DNA of 64,000 nt from Geobacter sp. SVR (GTDB lineage Bacteria; Desulfobacterota; Desulfuromonadia; Geobacterales; Pseudopelobacteraceae): the NCBI RefSeq assembly GCF_016865365.1, contig NZ_AP024469.1:2634501-2698500 (forward strand), read 5' to 3'. Numbering within the stretch: position 1 is the first letter of the stretch; each line of letters opens with the position of its first letter. The position numbers were made by a program, and so were the translations under genes. This document shows positions 35,098 through 41,537 of the stretch, one piece after another. The notes beneath the pieces are model-generated. The model saw only the letters and a list, made by a program, of their open reading frames with translations, made no database searches and was not told the DNA's origin.

Positions 35098-35294
35098 CGT
35101 AATCCCCTCCCCTCTGAGGCACTTCCGGCCATGTCCCGCGCCACTGGGATCCCGCTCTCCAGTGCCAGGTAGCGCGCCCGTTCCTGGTCCGTGAACTGCC
35201 GGCTGCGCACCGCCCAGACCAGGATGCCGGCGATGCTGACGATCATCAGCGCCAGGAAACCGATCCAGATGCAGAGGATAAGTGTTTCTTCCAT
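35094..35294 (-). CDS. ccoS: CcoS-like oxidase assembly protein
   Basis: The 66-residue protein has one membrane helix ending ILVWAVRSRQFTDQERARYL, very similar to the FLWAVRSGQFDD segment of CcoS. CcoS is needed for cofactor insertion into cbb3 oxidase. GAGGG precedes the ATG. The position between oxidase genes supports the call. Confidence 0.7.
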   Translation of the reverse strand: MEETLILCIWIGFLALMIVSIAGILVWAVRSRQFTDQERARYLALESGIPVARDMAGSASEGRGLR

Positions 35295-35318
35295 GGTGTC
35301 CCTCGTGAGATCAGGGTG

Positions 35319-35366
35319 AGGTCAAGGTTGAGGTTGAGGGAAATTCTTAACCTTAACCTCAACCTT
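35319..35366. repeat. GGTTGAGG-type inverted repeat (copy 3), inside a coding end
   Basis: AAGGTTGAGGTTGAGG (35324-35339) pairs, with one mismatch, with CCTTAACCTCAACCTT (35351-35366). It overlaps the last 15 or so codons and the stop of the CcoO-cytochrome gene, which end in a charged KVEVKVKNF stretch. Confidence 0.7.
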
Positions 35367-36365
35367 AGCTTCGTCCTCTCCCTGTCCTTTCCGGTCCGGT
35401 GGCCGGTAGGGGTTCCGCCACTCCTCCTCGTAGGAGGCGTCGATGCCGCGCGGTTCCATGTTGGCGTCGGTATATCCCAGAAACGATACCCCCAGATAGT
35501 TGGCCAGATCCCAGATCTTCTCCGATTCCAGGTGCGTCTTGAAGTAGGGCATCCCGGTGCCGGTGATGCCGTTCATGATCTGGTAGTAGAATATGCCGCC
35601 GATATAGCGGTTCTCCACCAGGTTGCGGCGCAGGGTGGTGAAATTGAGCGGCGGGGGGCTGAGAAAGCGGGCTGCCGGCCCCTGGCCGTCACCGATGGGG
35701 CCGTGGCAGTTGATGCAGAACTCCTGGTAGATCCGCTTGCCCCGCTGCAGGCCGGCCTGGCTGGCCGGATAGGGATTCGGCATCCGCTGCCATACCTCGG
35801 GCACCTGGCTGTGCAGCCAGGCGATGTTCCGATCCGGCCCGGCATTGAAGGCCGCCACGGCCGGCTCTTTCCAGGTGGCCTGCCGGGTGGTGCGCACGTC
35901 GGCCATCCTGCCCCCCAGGTACTGGACATAGGCGGTCAACTGCCGGATCCGCTCATCGCCCAGGAATTCCCAGGAGGGCATCAGCGAGATCGGACCGGTG
36001 AAGCGGGGATTGGTGAAATGCGCCCTGTGCCAGTCGTCCGGATGCTCTCCCCCCTGTTGGGAAAGGTCCGGTCCGGTCCGCTCGGAACCGAGAATGGCAG
36101 GCTCCTGGCCGACATAGTCGCCGCTTTGGGCAATGCGCTCGGCACCGATATCCCAGTCGTTGACCCGTATGTAGAGCGAATGGCAGTAGCTGCAGCCGTT
36201 CTGCACATACAGCCGGTGCCCGGCCTGCTCTTCCGGCGTCATGGGGCGCCAGATCTCGGAAGGGGTCTCCTTCATGGTCAGGGCCGGCAGACCGGCAATG
36301 ATGAAGGCCGAAGCCCAGAAGACCAAGAGAGCGCCGACAATCAGCAGACCGGGGGTCATCTTCAT
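35322..36365 (-). CDS. ccoO: CcoO-like subunit fused to a second cytochrome c domain
   Basis: The 347-residue protein has an N-terminal membrane anchor, then a CcoO domain with haem motif CSYCH and RTGPDLSQQGG and DDWHRAHFTNPR, all typical of CcoO. A second c-type domain follows from about 205 with CINCH in RGKRIYQEFCINCHGPIGDG. CcoO is normally monohaem; the extra domain resembles that of CcoP. The start overlaps ccoN by ATGA and follows GGAGGAGG. The last residues are coded by an intergenic-type repeat. Confidence 0.88.
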   Translation of the reverse strand: MKMTPGLLIVGALLVFWASAFIIAGLPALTMKETPSEIWRPMTPEEQAGHRLYVQNGCSYCHSLYIRVNDWDIGAERIAQSGDYVGQEPAILGSERTGPDLSQQGGEHPDDWHRAHFTNPRFTGPISLMPSWEFLGDERIRQLTAYVQYLGGRMADVRTTRQATWKEPAVAAFNAGPDRNIAWLHSQVPEVWQRMPNPYPASQAGLQRGKRIYQEFCINCHGPIGDGQGPAARFLSPPPLNFTTLRRNLVENRYIGGIFYYQIMNGITGTGMPYFKTHLESEKIWDLANYLGVSFLGYTDANMEPRGIDASYEEEWRNPYRPPDRKGQGEDEAKVEVKVKNFPQPQP

Positions 36366-37747
36366 GCGGCCTCCTCCACCTGCACCTCGTCCAGGGCCGG
36401 CTCCCTTCCGCCGATGAGCGTCATGACCACGTTGTACAGCCCGACCAGGGCTCCGCTCAGGATAAAGAGCCCCAGCGCCGCCCGCGAGACATAGTACGGT
36501 GCCAGGAGCGGCAGCACCCGGTAGACCGTCTCACCGTTGTTCCAGGAGCCCCCCTGGACCAGGCCGGCTGCTGTCAGCACCAGGAAGAAGCCGGTCAGGC
36601 CGAAGGTGATCAGCCCGAACTGCAGGCTGACCAGCCGGTTGGAATGGAGCGGTCGGCCGGTGACGAGCGGCAGGATGTGCCACATGGCCCCCAGGGCGAT
36701 ATAGCCCCCGAATCCCAGCATGGCGATGTGGGCGTGGCCCACGGTCCAGTTGTTGAAATGGGTGACCCGCTGCAGGTAGGGCAGCGATTGCAGCGGCCCC
36801 TGGATGCAGGTGAGCAGGTACCAGGCAATGCCCCCCATCACCAGCCGCCCGGCCGGATCGGCCCACATCTGCATCCCCTTCTGACGGGTCGTCATCCACA
36901 GGTTCAGCACTACGATGGAAACCGGCACCACCATGGCAATGGAATCCACCACCGAAACCGCCTTGAGCCAGTTCGGAATGGGCGACTGCAGCACGTGGTG
37001 CCCGCCGATATGGGTGTAGAGCGCCACCAGCAGCCAAAAGCCCAACAGCGACAGAGTGTGGGAATTCAGCGGAGTGCGGGCCACCCGCGGGATCACAAAA
37101 TATGCGGCCCCGGTGGCCAGGGGGGTGATCAGCAGGCCGGGCAGGTTGTGCCCCCAGAACCAGAGGAAGATGGAATCGATCAGCCCGGGCATGGCCCCGG
37201 TCTGGGGGTGCCACATGACATTGCCGATGGGGTAGTTGCCGGCGGTCCACAGGAAGGTGGCCATGAAATACCAGACCGAAACGTACAACTGGTCCTCGGT
37301 GCGGTTGACGATGGTCATGACCAGGTTGTAGATCAAGAGCACCACTGCCAGCATCAGCGCCACATCGGCCCACCAGACGTACTCGTTGTATTCCCGCCCC
37401 TGGGTATAGCCGAAGGAGAAGCAGAGCGGCCCGCTCAGTATGACCAGGTTCCAGAGCGCAAAGCTGACCCAGGCCAGCGGCTCGGACCAGAGCCGGGTCT
37501 TGAGCAGGGCCGGAACGTAGTACAGCCCGCAGCCGATCAGCATGGTGCCGACAAAGCCGTACAGCATGGTGTTGACATGGATCGGCCGTTCCCGTCCGAA
37601 CACTAGCCAGGAGATGTTGGAGAAGAACTCCGGCGACACCAGGTGGATGGCAGACACCATCCCATACAGTGCCCCCACCACGAACCAGACCGCGCCGGCC
37701 AGCATGAAGCCGATTGATACAGATTGAGGCTTATTGAGCGTGATCAT
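36362..37747 (-). CDS. ccoN: cbb3-type haem-copper oxidase catalytic subunit
   Basis: The 461-residue, twelve-helix subunit reduces O2 at a haem b/CuB site. Haem ligand His is in RPIHVNTMLYGF, CuB ligands in WGHNLPG and GGHHVLQ, and the low- and high-spin haem His pair in VGHAHIAMLG. A Tyr in ALYTHIGGHH sits as the cross-linked Tyr of cbb3 enzymes. The start at 37747 follows AAGGA. It is co-transcribed with alternative complex III genes. Confidence 0.92.
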   Translation of the reverse strand: MITLNKPQSVSIGFMLAGAVWFVVGALYGMVSAIHLVSPEFFSNISWLVFGRERPIHVNTMLYGFVGTMLIGCGLYYVPALLKTRLWSEPLAWVSFALWNLVILSGPLCFSFGYTQGREYNEYVWWADVALMLAVVLLIYNLVMTIVNRTEDQLYVSVWYFMATFLWTAGNYPIGNVMWHPQTGAMPGLIDSIFLWFWGHNLPGLLITPLATGAAYFVIPRVARTPLNSHTLSLLGFWLLVALYTHIGGHHVLQSPIPNWLKAVSVVDSIAMVVPVSIVVLNLWMTTRQKGMQMWADPAGRLVMGGIAWYLLTCIQGPLQSLPYLQRVTHFNNWTVGHAHIAMLGFGGYIALGAMWHILPLVTGRPLHSNRLVSLQFGLITFGLTGFFLVLTAAGLVQGGSWNNGETVYRVLPLLAPYYVSRAALGLFILSGALVGLYNVVMTLIGGREPALDEVQVEEAA

Positions 37748-37799
37748 TTGAAAATCCTTGGAAAAACGTATGACAAATCCACGTAGAAAACCAAACTGC

Positions 37800-37910
37800 A
37801 ATGGAACGCAGAAACGGCGGTACAGGCGGATACAGTCAGATCATGAACTGGTTGTTTGTAAAGCATCAATCTGCCTTTTCCAGCTTTTTCCGCCTGTACC
37901 GCGTTCCATT
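37800..37910. repeat. Long inverted repeat between actA and ccoN
   Basis: AATGGAACGC (37800-37809) and CGGTACAGGCGGA (37818-37830) pair with TCCGCCTGTACCG (37889-37901) and GCGTTCCATT (37901-37910), leaving an 8-base insertion in the left arm and a 58-base centre. It fills the 191-base space separating the oxidase and complex III halves of the operon. Confidence 0.8.
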
Positions 37911-37938
37911 CTCTTTGCTTTTTCTTCATTTTCCCACC

Positions 37939-38481
37939 TCACCGATGACAGGTGAAACAATCATGGGTCGCCTTGTTCTCCCGGTGGCACTGGATGCAGA
38001 AGCCCATCTCGAACTTCTGCGCCGGCACCACCCGGTCCATCAGGGCCACGTTGCCGTGGCAGCGGCTGCAGTCGATCCCCTTGACCAGGTGCACGGCATG
38101 GTTGAAGTAGACGAACTCCGGCAGCCAGTTGACCCGCTGCCAGACCACCGGACGGCCGCTGCGGTAATGCTCCCGCAGCAGGGCGATGTACGGATGGGTC
38201 CTGATGATCCTGCTGTGGCATAACAGACAGGTCTCCAGCGGAGGAATGCCGGCCCGTGCCGTGCTCAGCACCTGGGAATGGCACATCAGGCAGCTGATGG
38301 TCTTGGTGTGTGCGTGCACGCGATGGCTGAAGGGGATCGGCTGACGCTGCCCCAGGTCGACCGGATACAGCCGGTCCAGCAGCATCAGGGCGCTCAGCGC
38401 ACCCAGCAACAGTACCGCCAGCGCGGCCAGGGGGCGTCCCCAGGAACTCTCATGCTGTCTGCCCTTACGGTCAGAGGCCAT
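37939..38481 (-). CDS. actA: ActA-like pentahaem cytochrome c
   Basis: The 180-residue protein has one membrane anchor (about 20-38) and five CxxCH motifs (CLMCH, CLLCH, CSRCH, CIQCH, CFTCH), the number found in ActA of alternative complex III. ActA takes electrons from ActB and hands them on. The start at 38481 overlaps the ActF second half by 11 bases. Here it lies after actF, not at the head of the operon as is usual. Confidence 0.88.
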   Translation of the reverse strand: MASDRKGRQHESSWGRPLAALAVLLLGALSALMLLDRLYPVDLGQRQPIPFSHRVHAHTKTISCLMCHSQVLSTARAGIPPLETCLLCHSRIIRTHPYIALLREHYRSGRPVVWQRVNWLPEFVYFNHAVHLVKGIDCSRCHGNVALMDRVVPAQKFEMGFCIQCHRENKATHDCFTCHR

Positions 38482-39103
38482 CTCGTCGGTCCCCGCACAG
38501 GTACTCCGGCGGCATGCGCCGCTGGAACTGATCCAGCCCCAGGGCCAGCAGTCCGGCAAACGCCGCTGTCGTTGCACACTCCAACAGGCCGAAGCGCAGC
38601 TCCGGTTCAAAGGTGGGAGCCACCAGCCACCAGCGCTCGATCCACATGCCGGCCAGCACCAGCAGCGCGATGCACCCCAGGGAGCAGCGGTTGCGCTTGG
38701 CCCATTCGGTCAGCAGCATCACCAGCGGCCCCAGATAGACCACAACCAGAAGCAGATAACCGACCGACCTCCAGCCTCCGGAGCCCATCCGAGCCAGGGG
38801 AAAACGCACCTCGTGCGGCAGGTTCTCGTACCAGATCGGCATCAGATGCGAGTACATCAGGTACACGGTCATCAGGCTGAAGGCCACGATCAGCTTGCCC
38901 AAGTCGTGGCGCTGCTGCTCGTCGGCATCCGGCAGCAGCACTGACAGGAAGGCCCAGCCGGTGACGGCGATATACAGGCCTGACATGAAAAAGTATCCCC
39001 CTGCCAGGGTGCTGTACCATTTCGGGTCGAGCGCCATCACAAGATCCATGCCCAACAGGGAGAACACCAGGCTGTAGACCAGCACCAGGATTCCCCCGGT
39101 CAC
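38471..39103 (-). CDS. actF: ActF, C-terminal half (quinol-site membrane subunit)
   Basis: The 210-residue, about five-helix protein contains VMALDPKWYSTLAGGYFFMSG and SHLMPIWYENLPHE, which match the second half of ActF/ActC-type quinol subunits. The start is GTG at 39103, overlapping the stop of the first half (GTGA). Normal ActF is a single chain of about 400 residues, so the gene is split in two coupled pieces; a sequencing error is also possible. Confidence 0.8.
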   Translation of the reverse strand: MTGGILVLVYSLVFSLLGMDLVMALDPKWYSTLAGGYFFMSGLYIAVTGWAFLSVLLPDADEQQRHDLGKLIVAFSLMTVYLMYSHLMPIWYENLPHEVRFPLARMGSGGWRSVGYLLLVVVYLGPLVMLLTEWAKRNRCSLGCIALLVLAGMWIERWWLVAPTFEPELRFGLLECATTAAFAGLLALGLDQFQRRMPPEYLCGDRRDGL

Positions 39104-39555
39104 GCGCGCCCCCTGCGCCGCTCCGACAGATAACGCCAGGCAATTCCCCAGAACAGGCACAGCAGCGCCAGATCGCGGCCGAACACAAAGGTGTTGTGCA
39201 GCCATAATCCCTGGTGATGGCCGACGGCATGCCAGGGGGACCAGCGCGGGCTGCCGGCCCAGAGCAGCACCAAAGCCAGGATCGACGGAATCGCAAAGGA
39301 GACCCCCGCTGCGGCGATCCGTTCCAGCGAAGCATGCCAGCGGCCGTTGCAGGCCCGGACAATGGCAGGCCAGACCACCAACCCTCCGGCCAGGGAGGTG
39401 AAGAAGATGAAATTCACCAGCAGCACGCGCCAGGCCCGCGCTTCATCCTGGCCGGTGACCTCCAGCAGCCAGACCACCCCTCCCCCCAGCACCACCAGGC
39501 TCCAGACCAGGTTCCTGAGCGCATATGGACTGCCGGCCGGCTCATTGATGGACAT
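39100..39555 (-). CDS. actF: ActF, N-terminal half
   Basis: The 151-residue protein has four membrane helices and ends SERRRGRA at a TGA. It matches the first third of ActF in position and hydropathy. It overlaps the actC-actD gene by 14 bases with GGAG just upstream, and its stop overlaps the GTG of the second half. The two pieces together give about 360 residues. Confidence 0.75.
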   Translation of the reverse strand: MSINEPAGSPYALRNLVWSLVVLGGGVVWLLEVTGQDEARAWRVLLVNFIFFTSLAGGLVVWPAIVRACNGRWHASLERIAAAGVSFAIPSILALVLLWAGSPRWSPWHAVGHHQGLWLHNTFVFGRDLALLCLFWGIAWRYLSERRRGRA

Positions 39556-41422
39556 GCATCTCCTCCGGCGAATAGTTCTCCAGCAGCCCCGGCAGCAGCT
39601 CCAACTGGACCGGGGTGCAGCGGATCAGCAGTCCGAAGCGGTCGCGGCTGAAGCGAGGGTCGTAGAACGGGGACAGCGTCCGGCGGTACAGCCGGGCATG
39701 CAGCACCAGGCCCAGTAAGTTGGCTAGGCAGCCCAGCAGGATCGTGCCTTCGAAAGCGATCACGCAGAAAGGGATCAGCGAGACCGACGGCTTGCCCCCC
39801 ACAATGAGGTTGTTGACCTGAGCAGTGCCGATCGCCAGCCAGAATCCGCCTGCCAGCCCGGCCAGCGCCCCTGCCAGGGTCCAGAAGCGCACCGGGCTTT
39901 TGGGCCTCCGCATGACCCGCTCCACCTCCTCAAGCTTGACCGGTGAAAATGTCTCCATATCCCGGTATCCGGCATCGCAGGCCCCTTTCACCGCTTCCAG
40001 CACCCGGCCGGCGTTGGAAAAGATCGCCATCACCGACGGATGAGGAGTATCCGCACCCTCTCCGATCCGCACCTGGCAGCAATCCGTGGCGCTGGTCTCG
40101 CGTTCCACGAGCCGTGTCTTGAGCTCGCTCAAGGGAATGGTGGGGAGAAATTTGCTGAATCCGAAAAACCACAGGGAAAAGAAGCCGAACGCGCCAAGGG
40201 TTATGCTCAGCTCCACCCAGGTGGGCTGATAGCTGCCCCAGTTCTGCGGCAGGAAGTCATGCACCAGGGAGGTGAAGATGATGAACAGCCTCTCGAACCA
40301 CATGCCGACATTGATCAGGAGCGAGAAGCAGAACAGGAAGACATAGCTGGTGCGTATTTTTTTGAACAGGAACAGCCAGGGGACCAGGACGTTGAACGTT
40401 ACGGTCATCCAGTACATCCAGGAGGGGGAGCCGGTCATGCGCCACCGGTAAAACTGCCATTCGAAGCGGTCTCCCGAGTACCAGGCGATAAAGGCCTCCA
40501 TGGCATAGGCATAGCCCACGATGGTGGCGGTCAGGATCAGGGTCTTGGCGATCATCTCGAAATGGTGCAGAGTGATCAGCCGTTCCAGGTGCAGCAGCTT
40601 GCGCATGGGGATCAGCAAGGTCAGCACCATGGCCAGCCCGGAATGGATCGCGCCCGCCACGAAGTAGGGGGGGAAGATGGTGCTGTGCCAGCCAGGCAGC
40701 AGGCTGGTGGCGAAGTCCCAGGAGACCACCGAATGGACCGAAACCACCAGGGGGGTGGCCAGGGCCGCAAAATAGAGGTAAGAGCGGCCGTAATGGAGCC
40801 ACTGGCTCCCCTGCCCAGCCCACCCCAGTGCCAGGATGCCGTAGATCCTGGTGCGGATATGGTCCGGTCCCAGGGTCTGCGCGTAGCGGTCCCGGGCCGC
40901 TGCCAGGTCCGGGATCAGCCCCACCCCCCAGAAGATCAGACTTACCGTGAAATAGGTACTGACCGCGCAGACATCCCATACCAGTGGGCTGTAGAAATTG
41001 GGCCAGATCTGGCGCTGAGAGGGATAGGGAATGATATAGTAGAAGGCCCACAGCCGTCCCAGGTGGATCATCGGAAAGAGCCCGGCGGTCATCACGGCAA
41101 AGATGGTCATGGCCTCCGAGGAGCGCGAGACCGGGTCGCGCCAGTGGGCGCGCAGCAGGTAGAGAATGGCTGAAATGAGGGTGCCGGAATGGGCGATCCC
41201 GACCCAGAACACGAAGTTGGTGATATAGACCGCCCAGCCCACCGGCCGGTTCAGTCCGGTCACTCCCATGCCCTGCTGCAGCTGGTAGACCCACACCAGA
41301 GCCGCATAGCCGACGATCCCGGCAAGCACCAGTACCGCTATCAGGTACGGCCGGCGCGGCTTGCGCATGGCATTCAGGACATCGTCGTTTATGTCGCCGT
41401 AGCTGAGACCTTCCACCGGCAC
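39542..41422 (-). CDS. actC: ActC-ActD fusion protein
   Basis: Residues 1-440 are ActC, an NrfD-type membrane protein with about ten helices that holds a quinol site (IAHSGTLISAILYLLR, FPMIHLGRLW, HYGRSYLYFAAL). After a linker (441-463), residues 464-626 are ActD (DUF3341): HPSVMAIFSNAGRVLEAV, then two helices and FGLLIRCTP. These are separate genes in most alternative complex III operons. A repeat separates it from actB. Confidence 0.9.
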   Translation of the reverse strand: MPVEGLSYGDINDDVLNAMRKPRRPYLIAVLVLAGIVGYAALVWVYQLQQGMGVTGLNRPVGWAVYITNFVFWVGIAHSGTLISAILYLLRAHWRDPVSRSSEAMTIFAVMTAGLFPMIHLGRLWAFYYIIPYPSQRQIWPNFYSPLVWDVCAVSTYFTVSLIFWGVGLIPDLAAARDRYAQTLGPDHIRTRIYGILALGWAGQGSQWLHYGRSYLYFAALATPLVVSVHSVVSWDFATSLLPGWHSTIFPPYFVAGAIHSGLAMVLTLLIPMRKLLHLERLITLHHFEMIAKTLILTATIVGYAYAMEAFIAWYSGDRFEWQFYRWRMTGSPSWMYWMTVTFNVLVPWLFLFKKIRTSYVFLFCFSLLINVGMWFERLFIIFTSLVHDFLPQNWGSYQPTWVELSITLGAFGFFSLWFFGFSKFLPTIPLSELKTRLVERETSATDCCQVRIGEGADTPHPSVMAIFSNAGRVLEAVKGACDAGYRDMETFSPVKLEEVERVMRRPKSPVRFWTLAGALAGLAGGFWLAIGTAQVNNLIVGGKPSVSLIPFCVIAFEGTILLGCLANLLGLVLHARLYRRTLSPFYDPRFSRDRFGLLIRCTPVQLELLPGLLENYSPEEMHVHQ

Positions 41423-41444
41423 CTCCGGGGTAACGAGAAACGTC

Positions 41445-41530
41445 CAAGTCCCCCTTTAAAAAAGGGGGATTTAGGGGGATTTCGCCTTTGATCATAAATC
41501 CCCCCCAGCCCCCCTTTTTCAAAGGGGGGA
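41445..41530. repeat. CCCCCTTT-type double hairpin repeat
   Basis: TCCCCCTTTaaaAAAGGGGGA (about 41449-41469) and CCCCCCTTTTTCAAAGGGGGG (about 41510-41529) are two hairpins joined by GGATTTAGGGGGATTT and AAATCCCCCCC stretches that pair with each other. This kind of A/G-C hairpin is widespread in spacers of many bacteria. It fills the gap between actB and actC-actD. Confidence 0.75.
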
Positions 41531-41537
41531 GTGTGTA

